Of a stretch of DNA of 64,000 nucleotides, positions 43,450-51,771 are shown one piece after another (the first letter of the stretch is position 1; each line of letters opens with the position of its first letter). A program made the translations under genes and the position numbers. Origin of the DNA: Anaerolineaceae bacterium (GTDB lineage: Bacteria > Chloroflexota > Anaerolineae > Anaerolineales > Anaerolineaceae); the NCBI GenBank assembly GCA_016841365.1, contig JAENZI010000015.1, positions 1-64,000 of the forward strand, read 5' to 3'. The notes beneath the pieces were generated by a model, which saw only the letters and a list, made by a program, of their open reading frames with translations, searched no databases and was not told where the DNA came from.

Positions 43450-44142
43450 ATGAATAATCACATTCTTATCGCAGGCGCTACCGGGCGTACTGGTCGAATA
43501 ATCGTCCAGAAATTACTTGCACAGGGCAAAAAACCGCACCTGCTGGTGCGTGACCTTTCTGAAGCGAAAGCTTTATTCGGTGATTCACCTATCTACTTCC
43601 AGAGTGATGTGCGCGAACCGAATACACTCTCCCCGGCTATGACCGAAGTGGATACCGTCATTTCTGCTATTGGTACACGCACCCCGGTCGGCAAGAACTG
43701 CCCCAAGCATGTCGATTATGAAGGCGTGGCGAACCTGGTGCACGTCGCAAAAGCGAACGGCATTCGGCGCTTTATCCTGATATCGTCCATCGCTGTCACC
43801 CGCCCAGACCACCCATTGAATTGTTTTGGCCGGATCCTTGACTGGAAGAAAAAGGGGGAAGAAGTATTAAGACAAAGCGGTTTGGATTATGCCATCATCC
43901 GGCCAGGCGGCTTACTCAACACACCTGGCGGTAACTGCACGCTGATCGTTGACCAGGGTGACCGGCTGTCTGGCACCATCAGCCGTGAAGATGTTGCTGA
44001 GATTTGCCTGATGGCTGCACACTACCCGCAACCACTCCAAGTGACCTTCGAGGTCATCCAATCTGAACATCCCAGCAAGAATGTCTGTATGCCCGCGCTT
44101 GAGACCCTCACCATGGATGCATCAGACTCGGGTTTCGCATAA
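43450..44142 (+). CDS. NAD(P)-binding protein, SDR/NmrA-like
   Basis: The 230-residue protein has the atypical SDR cofactor motif ILIAGATGRTGRIIVQKLL at the N-terminus, DTVISAIGTRTPVGKN near residue 68 and FILISSIAVTRP near residue 110. YAIIRPGGLLNTPGG is typical of the NAD(P)H-binding DUF2867/YwnB group. No Tyr-xxx-Lys catalytic pair is certain, so an oxidoreductase or redox-sensing role is open. ATG 43450 gives the normal family N-terminus; the frame extends a few codons upstream. It follows the peroxiredoxin-like gene in the same direction, which hints at a stress-related set. Confidence 0.85.
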   Translation: MNNHILIAGATGRTGRIIVQKLLAQGKKPHLLVRDLSEAKALFGDSPIYFQSDVREPNTLSPAMTEVDTVISAIGTRTPVGKNCPKHVDYEGVANLVHVAKANGIRRFILISSIAVTRPDHPLNCFGRILDWKKKGEEVLRQSGLDYAIIRPGGLLNTPGGNCTLIVDQGDRLSGTISREDVAEICLMAAHYPQPLQVTFEVIQSEHPSKNVCMPALETLTMDASDSGFA

Positions 44143-44193
44143 CCGCCTGTTATAGGATTCAAATTTATGGCGTCCGATTACCAGGGGGCACCC

Positions 44194-46368
44194 TTATTCT
44201 TTGAAACGCAGCGCCCGCATGCCGTTCAATGTCACGATCAGAGATACACCCATATCCGCTAAAACCGCCATCCACAACGGCGCATAACCTAAAAAGGCAA
44301 TTACAGCCACCAACAGCTTGCTGCCCAGGCTGAAGATGATATTCTGTCGAATCAGGCGGTTGGCAAAACGCGAAAGCTTGATGGCGAAGGGCAGTTTATC
44401 AAGGTTGGCTGCCATCAGCACCACATCGGCCGTAGCCATCGCCTGCGCGCGCCCGCTGCCGCCAACAGCAATCCCTAAATCTGCGGCTGCCAGGGCGGGT
44501 GTGTCATTGATCCCATCTCCAACCATAGCCACCGCGCCAAATTGATCACGCAAACTGATAACAGCATCCTGTTTATCGCCCGGCAGCAAATTCGCCCGGA
44601 CATTTTCCATCCCAACTGACTTTCCGATCGCCGCAGCAACGGCAGCATTATCGCCGGTCAGCATCACCGTGTGCTTGTGCATCTCATTGAGTGCTTCAAC
44701 CACGGCTTTTGAATCGTCCCGGGGCTGATCAGCCACTGCCATAAACCCCCGCACCCGTTGACCATCGCACACCAGCATGGCTGTTTTGCCCTCGGATTCC
44801 GCCTGGTCGACCCATTCATTCACTTCAGAGGGGATGTGATGTTCGGCCTCAAATAGTCTTCGGCTGCCGATGGTCATCTTCTCGCCATCAATGATGCCCT
44901 CCACCCCCAGTCCGCCCCGCGTGGTCAGATTTTGGGCGGGGGCATAGCGGTCTGTCACCCCGCGCCATTCTGCTTCTTCGATGATTGCTTGTGCCAATGG
45001 GTGGTTGCTGTGACGCTCCAGTGCATAAGCCAGCGCCACCATGTCATCGCAACTTTCGCAGGCCTCTTCTCCATGGCATTCCAAACTGCGGCAATCCACC
45101 ACTTTTGGTTCCCCTTTTGTCAGCGTGCCGGTTTTATCGAAGGCAAATGCCTTGATGCGGGAAAGCGCTTCGACAAAGATCCCGCCCTTGAATAAGACAC
45201 CCTCCCGAGCGGCTTTGGTCAGGCTGGCAACCATTGTGACCGGCGTTGAGATCACCAGGGCGCATGGGCAGCTGATCACCAACAGCACCAGGGCACGGTG
45301 CAGCCAACCGCGCGTCCCGTCTGCGGTGTTGAAGAACGGTTCGCCGAATAAAAGCGGTGGAACCGATGCCATCAGTACTGCAAAAATCACCATTGCAGGC
45401 GTGTAATATTTCGCAAATTTCTCAATAAATTTTTGACTGCGCGAGCGGCGGGACTGTGCTTCCGTCACCATTTCAATGATTCGGTGGAGGGTACTATCGA
45501 CCACCAGCCGGTTGACCTCTACAATTAACTGACCATTGCCGTTGATTGTGCCGCTGAAGACTTCATCGCCCTCGTCCTTCCACACGGGTAGGCTCTCACC
45601 CGTAATCGGTGCCTGGTTGATATCGCTCTGGCCTTCGAGAATGATGCCATCCAGCGGGATCCGGTCGCCTGGTCGGACCAGGATCCGATCACCAATATTG
45701 AGGTGCTCAACGGGCACCAGGGATTCATGTCCGTTTTCGAGCTTAACCGCTTTTGAAGACGCCAAAGCCGCCAACCCAGAAAGCGCTCCACGGGCACGAG
45801 CGTTGGTGAAACCCTCTAAGGCTTCAGCCAGGTCAAACAGCAAGATCAACGAGGCTGCCTCGGCATACTCACCGATCACCACCGCGCCAATCCCGGCAAT
45901 TGTCATCAAGAAGTTGATATTAAATGTGTGGTTGATCCACAGGGTCATCAACCCATTGCGGGCGATCGGCCAACCAGCCAGCACCAATGCGCCGATCTGC
46001 AAACTAACCACCGCCCAGTTTGGAACGCCAACCCAACCCAAAACCAGCGAAATCAGCACGATCCCGCCAGCGATCAGAGCCATTTGCGTTTCAACTTGCT
46101 GGATCAGGTAACGCCAGAAACCTACCAGTGCATTGGGTTCATTTTCAGGCGCTAACTTCGTTTGATCATGATCATCGACGCCATATCCCAGTGCGCTGAT
46201 CAGTTTTCGAACCTCACTCTCATCCACATCGCCGCGCACGGTCAGCATGCCATCAAAGAAGTTGAGCTTTGCATCATTAACATTTTTCATGGATGCGACA
46301 GAGGATTCCAATCCTTTTGCGCAATCCATACAATCCAAACCAGTAATTTTCAGTTGTTTTTCCATCAT
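44194..46368 (-). CDS. P1B-type heavy-metal exporting ATPase (Zn/Cd/Pb type)
   Basis: The 724-residue pump exports divalent soft metals. The N-terminal heavy-metal domain has GLDCMDCAKGLE with the CxxC metal site. Eight membrane helices include the CPC motif in VISCPCALVIS near residue 377. The phosphorylation site is FAFDKTGTLTKGEP near residue 415, TGES is present in the actuator domain, and GDGINDTPALAAADLG closes the P domain. A cysteine/histidine-rich insertion (CRSLECHGEEACESC) follows the phosphorylation site. The DMGVSL segment in the last helix is that of ZntA-like pumps. The ArsR-type repressor is encoded 15 bases upstream, which implies metal-induced expression. Confidence 0.94.
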   Translation of the reverse strand: MMEKQLKITGLDCMDCAKGLESSVASMKNVNDAKLNFFDGMLTVRGDVDESEVRKLISALGYGVDDHDQTKLAPENEPNALVGFWRYLIQQVETQMALIAGGIVLISLVLGWVGVPNWAVVSLQIGALVLAGWPIARNGLMTLWINHTFNINFLMTIAGIGAVVIGEYAEAASLILLFDLAEALEGFTNARARGALSGLAALASSKAVKLENGHESLVPVEHLNIGDRILVRPGDRIPLDGIILEGQSDINQAPITGESLPVWKDEGDEVFSGTINGNGQLIVEVNRLVVDSTLHRIIEMVTEAQSRRSRSQKFIEKFAKYYTPAMVIFAVLMASVPPLLFGEPFFNTADGTRGWLHRALVLLVISCPCALVISTPVTMVASLTKAAREGVLFKGGIFVEALSRIKAFAFDKTGTLTKGEPKVVDCRSLECHGEEACESCDDMVALAYALERHSNHPLAQAIIEEAEWRGVTDRYAPAQNLTTRGGLGVEGIIDGEKMTIGSRRLFEAEHHIPSEVNEWVDQAESEGKTAMLVCDGQRVRGFMAVADQPRDDSKAVVEALNEMHKHTVMLTGDNAAVAAAIGKSVGMENVRANLLPGDKQDAVISLRDQFGAVAMVGDGINDTPALAAADLGIAVGGSGRAQAMATADVVLMAANLDKLPFAIKLSRFANRLIRQNIIFSLGSKLLVAVIAFLGYAPLWMAVLADMGVSLIVTLNGMRALRFKE

Positions 46369-46383
46369 ACCAATAAAGAAACC

Positions 46384-46713
46384 TCAATCGTATAGGATAT
46401 GCTCAAATGTGCGGACAAGGATCTCGCGCACATGGTCGTCCGCCAGGGAGTAGAAAACCTCCCGGCCGTCTTTGTGATAGCGAACGATATCCATCGCCCG
46501 CAATATCCGCAGTTGATGCGATACGGCACTTTGGGAGACCGCTAAATGGTCTGCCAGGTCACCCACGCTGCGTTCACCATCAAACAACAAAGCCAGAATC
46601 CGCAAGCGGGTCGGGTCTGCCAGCGCTTTGTAAATCTCTGCCATGGCAGCCACCGTCTCTTCTGAAAGAAGATCGGGGTTTATATGTGTTAATGTGATCG
46701 TTTCGTGCATCAT
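46384..46713 (-). CDS. ArsR/SmtB-family metal-responsive repressor
   Basis: The 109-residue winged-helix repressor would release DNA when Zn, Cd or Pb binds. The recognition helix is around LADHLAVSQSAVSHQLRILR near residues 55-75. The C-terminal helix has DDHVREILVRTFEH, which matches the alpha-5 zinc site of SmtB (Asp, His two later and His eleven after that). There is no clear N-terminal cysteine site. AAGGAT serves as ribosome binding site. A 12-2-12 operator and promoter are directly upstream, and the pump gene follows, so it forms an autoregulated metal-resistance operon. Confidence 0.93.
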   Translation of the reverse strand: MMHETITLTHINPDLLSEETVAAMAEIYKALADPTRLRILALLFDGERSVGDLADHLAVSQSAVSHQLRILRAMDIVRYHKDGREVFYSLADDHVREILVRTFEHILYD

Positions 46714-46725
46714 CGCTTATCCTTG

Positions 46726-46751
46726 AATATATGAGCATTTGTTCATATATT
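46726..46751. promoter_or_regulatory. SmtB-type 12-2-12 operator
   Basis: AATATATGAGCA (46726-46737), two bases, then TGTTCATATATT (46740-46751) form the classic 12-2-12 imperfect palindrome of ArsR/SmtB regulators, with one mismatch between arms. Confidence 0.9.
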
Positions 46752-46752
46752 G

Positions 46753-46780
46753 ATTATACTGAGATTTCGCCAAGCGTCAA
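46753..46780 (-). promoter_or_regulatory. Promoter of the metal-resistance operon
   Basis: On the minus strand TTGACG (46775-46780) and TATAAT (46753-46758) are separated by 16 bp. The operator abuts the -10 element, so repressor covers the transcription start. Confidence 0.8.
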
Positions 46781-46794
46781 GAGCGAGAGCAGTT

Positions 46795-46826
46795 AAAAAA
46801 GCAGCATCCTTTTTTAAGAATGCTGC
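46795..46826 (-). terminator. Intrinsic terminator after mgtE
   Basis: GCAGCATCCTT (46801-46811) pairs with AAGAATGCTGC (46816-46826) with one mismatch and a four-base loop, and on the minus strand the hairpin is followed by six T (46795-46800). Confidence 0.85.
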
Positions 46827-46909
46827 CAATGTTTCTTCTGCCGAATTTCAATGGAAGAGGGTTGAATAAAACCCTCAAACAAACATCACGCTAACAACTT
46901 TGGAGGCAT

Positions 46910-48268
46910 TTAGACCAAACTGGCGATCAACAAAGTTGCCAGACCCAAATAAAACAAATATCCCAGGGTGTCTGTCGTGGTGGTCACCAGGATAGGTGAC
47001 GCGAGTGCCGGGTCAAAATTGAGTTTTTGCATCAGCATCGGGACAACCACACCTGCCAGACCAGCGCAGACCATATTTAGCAATGTTGCGGCGCCAACCA
47101 CCAAGCCCAGCAAGGGTGTCCCCTTCCAAACAAAGGCGATAAGGGCAACGATAATGCCGATGCTCACGCCATTCACCAATCCCAACAACAATTCCCGTCC
47201 CAGGGTCTTAAACCCCTCTTTTGGGGCAATATCGCCCAACGCCAGCCCTCGCACGGTGACCGTCAGCGCTTGCGTAGCGGCACTCCCGCTGACACCTGCC
47301 ACAATCGGGAAGAAAGCCGCCAAAACCGCGACCTGCGCAATCGTATCCTCAAATACGCTCAACACCGTAGCAGACAAAAGCGCTGTGACCAGGTTCAGGA
47401 TCAACCAGGGCAGACGAGTTTTAATTGCCGAGGAAAGCGCCACATCCGCTGGCTGTTCTTTGGGAACACCACCCAGGCGGTAGATATCTTCCGTTGCCTC
47501 TTCTTCCAGGACATCCAGCAAGTCATCATAGGTGATCATGCCGACAAGTTTTCTATTTGCATCCACAACCGGCAGCGCAAGCAGGTCATAACGGAACATC
47601 AACCTGGATGCTTCTTCCTGATCCGCACCCACCTGGATGTATATCGGGTCATCATCCATAATATCCCGGATGATCGTGCTCGGTTTGGCAACCACCAGAT
47701 CACGCAGCGAAACAACCCCGACCAGATGTCCGGCTTTATCTTCGACAAATAAATAATAGATCGTTTCCGAATCAGGTGAAAGACCGCGCAAATGCTGGAT
47801 GGTTTCATCCACGGTCATATCCGCCAGGATGTGCACGTCCATTGACGTCATCACACCGCCGGCTGTCTCATCGGGATGCTCCAGCAGGCTGCGAACTTCA
47901 TCTGATTCATCAATTCGCTGCAGAACCGCTTCAGCCTGCTCAGCGGGGATGTCGCCTAACAGGTCAGCCGCCTCATCGGGTTCCATCTCATCCACAATCT
48001 CAACCAGCCGATCAGTCTCCATCCGATTAGCGATCTCAAGAACCTCTTCATCCTCAAGTTCTTCTAAAATGTCGGCTGAATTGACAGGGTCCATTAAGGG
48101 CAGAATTTCCTGCTGCTGTTCAGGGGGTAGATCCGAAAAAACTTCAGCCTGGTCAGAACGTCTCAAGGTTTCGAGAAGCGAGGTCACCGCATCCCAATTC
48201 CCTGCGGAAAGTTCAAGCCTGATCTGCTCAAGCACTTCATCCATATTGATGATCTCTTTTAATGCCAT
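46910..48268 (-). CDS. mgtE: Magnesium transporter MgtE
   Basis: MgtE is a Mg2+ channel gated by its own cytosolic domain. The 452-residue protein has the N-domain of helical repeats with many acidic residues (LPPEQQQEILPLMDPVNSAD), a CBS domain pair (HLVGVVSLRDLVVAKPSTII and KLVGMITYDDLLDVLEEEA), the plug helix and five membrane helices. The pore segment is in PIVAGVSGSAATQALTVTVR near residue 320 and the Mg-selective aspartate lies in LVTTTTDTLGYLFYLGLA. ATG 48268 has AGGAGG upstream. A structured leader with a terminator precedes the gene, which points to Mg-dependent attenuation. Confidence 0.95.
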   Translation of the reverse strand: MALKEIINMDEVLEQIRLELSAGNWDAVTSLLETLRRSDQAEVFSDLPPEQQQEILPLMDPVNSADILEELEDEEVLEIANRMETDRLVEIVDEMEPDEAADLLGDIPAEQAEAVLQRIDESDEVRSLLEHPDETAGGVMTSMDVHILADMTVDETIQHLRGLSPDSETIYYLFVEDKAGHLVGVVSLRDLVVAKPSTIIRDIMDDDPIYIQVGADQEEASRLMFRYDLLALPVVDANRKLVGMITYDDLLDVLEEEATEDIYRLGGVPKEQPADVALSSAIKTRLPWLILNLVTALLSATVLSVFEDTIAQVAVLAAFFPIVAGVSGSAATQALTVTVRGLALGDIAPKEGFKTLGRELLLGLVNGVSIGIIVALIAFVWKGTPLLGLVVGAATLLNMVCAGLAGVVVPMLMQKLNFDPALASPILVTTTTDTLGYLFYLGLATLLIASLV

Positions 48269-48299
48269 ACCTGCCTCCTGACAATAAAACCAGAACAAG

Positions 48300-48339
48300 A
48301 AATAAAAAGACCTTCACGGTGAAGATATCGTGAAGGTCT
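48300..48339 (-). terminator. Terminator hairpin in the mgtE leader
   Basis: AGACCTTCACG (48308-48318) is complementary to CGTGAAGGTCT (48329-48339) over 11 bp, with a T-rich run after it on the minus strand. It lies about 30 bases upstream of the mgtE ribosome binding site, so it must be bypassed for mgtE expression and acts as an attenuator. Confidence 0.8.
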
Positions 48340-48356
48340 GGCTGCATCAGCAACAG

Positions 48357-48391
48357 AGGGCGCTACATCCTACAGGATCATCAGCAACCCT
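48357..48391 (-). promoter_or_regulatory. Structured mgtE leader RNA element
   Basis: On the minus strand AGGG, GCT and ATCC pair in order with GGAT, AGC and CCCT across a TGTA loop, giving a long stem with two internal loops. A smaller hairpin (ATGGC/GCCAT) precedes it, and GTTGCTGATG occurs twice, once in this stem and once just after it, so alternative pairings are possible. The conserved core of the M-box Mg riboswitch is not seen. Confidence 0.5.
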
Positions 48392-48456
48392 TTAAATGGC
48401 AAAACGCCATATTTACCTTGAAAATATCTATCACCTGCTAAATCATCATCATTCAT
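48370..48456 (-). CDS. Possible acidic leader peptide upstream of mgtE
   Basis: A 28-codon frame begins MNDDDLAGDRYFQGKYG and ends KGLLMIL, with its stop inside the structured leader stem. It has no ribosome binding site, but a TATACT box (48466-48471 on the minus strand) ends only nine bases upstream, so a leaderless transcript is possible. A run of aspartates after the start codon is the type of nascent sequence known to destabilise ribosomes at low Mg2+, as in E. coli/Salmonella MgtL. Whether it is translated is unknown. Confidence 0.35.
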   Translation of the reverse strand: MNDDDLAGDRYFQGKYGVLPFKGLLMIL

Positions 48457-48465
48457 AGCACACTA

Positions 48466-48505
48466 AGTATACACATAAATTCTAAAAATTCCTATATACT
48501 GGCAA
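48466..48505 (-). promoter_or_regulatory. Putative promoter region of mgtE
   Basis: On the minus strand TTGCCA (48500-48505) is 15 bp from TAGAAT (48479-48484). A second candidate -10 TATACT lies at 48466-48471 with a poor -35. Either would start a leader of about 190-205 bases. Confidence 0.4.
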
Positions 48506-48543
48506 AGGAAAATGCCGAAGAGTTCAACACCTAAACATGAACC

Positions 48544-48828
48544 TTACCTTCTGGGCAAATGCCATGATTCCAATGCATTAACACGTTCATTCAGGCGGTA
48601 CTCAAGCCACGCCAGGATGATTCCTAAGATAATCAGAGCGACAGGGATGGAGAAAAACCATAAACCAAACAGCGGAATGATCACCACCACAACAACTGCC
48701 ACAATCAGCAAGGCGATGCCCAGCAAGATCAGACCTCGAAATAAGATCCTCAATAGCCGAATCCACCCCTCAAGCTTTTTCTTTTCTTCTTTTACTAATG
48801 GATCGATCTCTTTGTTGTCTTCGACCAT
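48544..48828 (-). CDS. Small two-helix membrane protein
   Basis: The 94-residue protein has a charged N-terminus (KEEKKKLEGW) and two hydrophobic segments (residues about 28-52 and 56-74), the first of which is very rich in valine. The ribosome binding site AAAGGTGA supports the start. Family and function are unknown. It lies upstream of mgtE on the same strand, but the mgtE leader has its own promoter, so they may be independent. Confidence 0.65.
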   Translation of the reverse strand: MVEDNKEIDPLVKEEKKKLEGWIRLLRILFRGLILLGIALLIVAVVVVVIIPLFGLWFFSIPVALIILGIILAWLEYRLNERVNALESWHLPRR

Positions 48829-48963
48829 TTAATTCACCTTTTATCCCATGCTTTATCTCAAAGAAAGGATGCTTTAATTTACATTGCTATTATAGCCATT
48901 TCCGCCATCTAAATTCAAATGCACTTCTGATAGGGCGTTTGGGAGACAATGGACATCACTGTT

Positions 48964-49054
48964 GAGATTGCTTCCTCCCGCTGTGCGGTTCGTCGCAATG
49001 ACAACCCGATGTCATTGCAAACCCTTGAATGTTGTGAAAGGGTGCGGCAATCTC
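48964..49054. repeat. Solitary 91-bp palindromic element
   Basis: The element begins GAGATTGC (48964-48971) and ends GCAATCTC (49047-49054), exactly 91 bp like the units of the 136-bp arrays, and has the same inner inverted repeat around TGTCATTGC. It has no 45-bp spacer copy and ends 18 bases before the prolyl oligopeptidase stop codon, at the 3' end of a gene. Confidence 0.9.
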
Positions 49055-49072
49055 ATTCAGTCAACGCAATCT

Positions 49073-51115
49073 TTAGCCGATATTCGCCAGCGCGAAGGTC
49101 CACATGTCCGAAAATTCCTCGATCAACTTCGCCGTTGGCTTGCCAGCACCATGCCCGGCACGGGTCTCAATGCGGATCAATACAGGTGCATCCCCTGCCT
49201 GTGCCTTCTGCAGCTTTGCCGCAAACTTGAAGCTGTGGGCGGGGAAAACCCGGTCATCATGGTCACCCGTCAGCACCATGGTGGGCGGGTAAGCCACACC
49301 CTCTCGGATATTGTGATAGGGCGAATAGGCTTTGATCACATCAAAATCCTCGGGTTCATCCGGTGAGCCATAATCCGATACCCATGCCCAGCCGATCGTA
49401 AATTTATGAAAACGGAGCATATCCATCACGCCTACATTCGGCAGGCATACGCCAAATAGGTCGGGACGCTGTGTCATACAGGCGCCGATCAACAATCCGC
49501 CATTGCTTCGCCCGCCAATCACCAGCTTTTCAGTGCGGGTGTAATCCTCTCTTATCAGATATTCAGCAGCGGCAATAAAATCATCGAACACATTTTGCTT
49601 ATTGGCCTTCATGCCCGCTTCATGCCACTCCCGACCATACTCACCGCCCCCGCGCAGATGCGCCTGAGCATAAATCCCGCCCATCTCCATCCACACCAGG
49701 TTCGGCACGCTGAAGCTCACGGGCAGAGGGATATTAAAACCGCCGTAGCCATACAGGTAAGTCGGCACATCGCCGGCAATTTCGAGGTCTTTACGGTGAC
49801 TGATGAATAGCGGCACTTTGGTGCCGTCCTTGCTTTCATAAAAGACCTGACGCGTGACATAATCTTCGGGTTCAAAATCCAGGTCGGGCGCTCTAAAAAC
49901 ATCGCTGATCTTTGTTGCCACATCAAAGTGATAAACCGTCCCGGGTGTGCTGAAACTGGAAAATTTATAGAAGGTTTCAGGGTCATCCGGTTCTCCGCCA
50001 AAGCCGATCACCGTGCCCAAACCGGGCAAATTCAGGTCACCATCCGGCGTGCCGTCCATCATAAAGAAGCGCACCTGATAGGCGGCATGATGCAGATAGG
50101 TGCCCACAAAACGACCGCCGATAAAATCTACAAACTCCAGCTTATCTCGGTTTTCAGGCACGACCTCCGTCCAGTGCTCCCGGGCAGGTTGTTCAATATC
50201 GATGGCGATAATCCGGTGTTGAGGCGCATTTTGATCGGTTTTGAAGAAGAAGCGCGTCTCGTCGTTGGCGACCAACTGGTACTCCGCATCAAAATCAGGC
50301 AGCAGCTCAATAACCTCGGCATCCTGTTTCGTTAGATCAAGATAAAATACGGCATTTTCAGATGCAGTGCCGTGCCACACATTGATGATCAGATAACGCC
50401 CATCATGGGTAACCCTGCCGTCAAATCCCCATTCCTTTTGGTCCGGCCTTTCATATACCAGGCGATCCTGTGACTGATCTGTGCCAAGATGGTGATAATA
50501 TAGTTTATGAAAATAATTCGCCTGCTTGAGCGCCGCACCCTGCGGGGCGTCATAACGGCTGTAATAAAAACCGGCATTTTCTCCATCCCAGCTGGCACCT
50601 GAAAACTTGACCCATTCGATGGTGTCCGGCAGGTCTTCACCGTCATCCACCCGCCGCACATGCCAGGTCTGCCAATCGGAGCCGGCTTCAGAAAGCCCAT
50701 AAGCCAAATACTTCCCATCATGGCTGACGGCTCCGCCGCTCAACGCGACCGTTCCATCTTCTGACAAAGTATTGGGGTCAATCAAAACCTGCGGTTCTGC
50801 GTCCAGGTCCGCCATCCAATACAACACATCCTGGTTTTGTAAGCCGTCGTTGAATGCATAAAAATAGCGCCCGGCACGCTTATAAGGCGGTGAATATTTC
50901 TCATAATTCCACAATTCGGTCATCCGCTTTTGAATTTTCTTGCGGAGCGGTGAGCGGTTCAAAAAATCAAATGTCAGTTCGTTTTGCGCGCTGATCCAGT
51001 TCTGAACCTCGATGCTGTCAAGGTCTTCCATCCAGCGGTAGGGGTCGGCAACTTGCTGACCATGGAGCGTTTCAACCAGGTCATCCGCACGTGTTTTGGG
51101 ATATTTCCACGTCAT
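49073..51115 (-). CDS. Prolyl oligopeptidase family serine peptidase (S9A)
   Basis: The enzyme cleaves short peptides after proline. The 680-residue protein has the N-terminal YPKTRADDLVETLHGQQVADPYRWMED segment shortened here to its core DPYRWMED, a seven-bladed propeller region and the C-terminal hydrolase domain. The nucleophile serine is in GGRSNGGLLIGA near residue 533, the aspartate in TGDHDDRVFP and the histidine in AGHGAGKPT. No signal peptide is seen, so it acts in the cytoplasm. AGGAGAG precedes the ATG. The gene is followed by a 91-bp palindromic repeat. Confidence 0.95.
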   Translation of the reverse strand: MTWKYPKTRADDLVETLHGQQVADPYRWMEDLDSIEVQNWISAQNELTFDFLNRSPLRKKIQKRMTELWNYEKYSPPYKRAGRYFYAFNDGLQNQDVLYWMADLDAEPQVLIDPNTLSEDGTVALSGGAVSHDGKYLAYGLSEAGSDWQTWHVRRVDDGEDLPDTIEWVKFSGASWDGENAGFYYSRYDAPQGAALKQANYFHKLYYHHLGTDQSQDRLVYERPDQKEWGFDGRVTHDGRYLIINVWHGTASENAVFYLDLTKQDAEVIELLPDFDAEYQLVANDETRFFFKTDQNAPQHRIIAIDIEQPAREHWTEVVPENRDKLEFVDFIGGRFVGTYLHHAAYQVRFFMMDGTPDGDLNLPGLGTVIGFGGEPDDPETFYKFSSFSTPGTVYHFDVATKISDVFRAPDLDFEPEDYVTRQVFYESKDGTKVPLFISHRKDLEIAGDVPTYLYGYGGFNIPLPVSFSVPNLVWMEMGGIYAQAHLRGGGEYGREWHEAGMKANKQNVFDDFIAAAEYLIREDYTRTEKLVIGGRSNGGLLIGACMTQRPDLFGVCLPNVGVMDMLRFHKFTIGWAWVSDYGSPDEPEDFDVIKAYSPYHNIREGVAYPPTMVLTGDHDDRVFPAHSFKFAAKLQKAQAGDAPVLIRIETRAGHGAGKPTAKLIEEFSDMWTFALANIG

Positions 51116-51131
51116 TTTTCTCTCCTATTGA

Positions 51132-51707
51132 TTATGATTTATCGTAATCAGCGATGTATTTAAAAAGCGCAGCGGTCAGCAGGGCATCATCCACCGCTCG
51201 GTGCGAGTTGGGCAACGGGATGCCGCAGGCAGCTCCAGCCGCCTCCAGTTTATGCAAACGATAGCCCCGCCTGCGCGTGCTGACCTCGCCATAAAATGCG
51301 GCATACAGGTTCATCACACAAAAGAAGTATTGATCATCCAGCGGCCAATCCAACCAATAACGTTCATGGGTTTGTTTCATCAAACGCAGGTCGAATTCCG
51401 CGTTATACATCCCAATAAACCGCCCCTCAAGCACTTTGTGCAACTCCTCCCAGGTATCCTTCCAGCTGGGGGCATCCGCCACCATTTCCTCTGTGATCCC
51501 GTGCACCGCAATCGAATCCGGCGGGATCGTGATGGTGGGCTTGAAGAAGGACTTGAACAGCGTCTCGCCCGAAAGGCTGACCACGCCGATTTCAATCACC
51601 ACATCTTTCGGTGAAAAGCCGGTGGTTTCGGTATCAATGAAAATGGGGTCATAAGCCAATATTTTTCGGGCACTTTGAATAACTTTTGGATGTGCTGCAG
51701 GGAACAT
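51132..51707 (-). CDS. DEDDh 3'-5' exonuclease (DnaQ-like)
   Basis: The 191-residue protein has the Exo I motif FIDTETTGFSP near residue 20, Exo II in IGMYNAEFDLRLM near 100 and Exo III in SHRAVDDALLTAALF near 170 with histidine and aspartate, so all DEDDh residues are present. It has no polymerase or UvrC domain, so it is a stand-alone proofreading or DNA/RNA processing nuclease. GAGGTGA precedes the ATG. It sits 16 bases upstream of the prolyl oligopeptidase gene. Confidence 0.92.
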   Translation of the reverse strand: MFPAAHPKVIQSARKILAYDPIFIDTETTGFSPKDVVIEIGVVSLSGETLFKSFFKPTITIPPDSIAVHGITEEMVADAPSWKDTWEELHKVLEGRFIGMYNAEFDLRLMKQTHERYWLDWPLDDQYFFCVMNLYAAFYGEVSTRRRGYRLHKLEAAGAACGIPLPNSHRAVDDALLTAALFKYIADYDKS

Positions 51708-51771
51708 AGAATCACCTCGATCGTTAGTGCATTAACCTCACAAAGTTTACCATATTTGGATGTCTTACCGC

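Noticed and set aside
48340-48460. M-box (ykoK) Mg riboswitch upstream of mgtE
   Set aside because: The conserved GTTAGGTGAGGCTCCT-like core and other M-box segments are not present.
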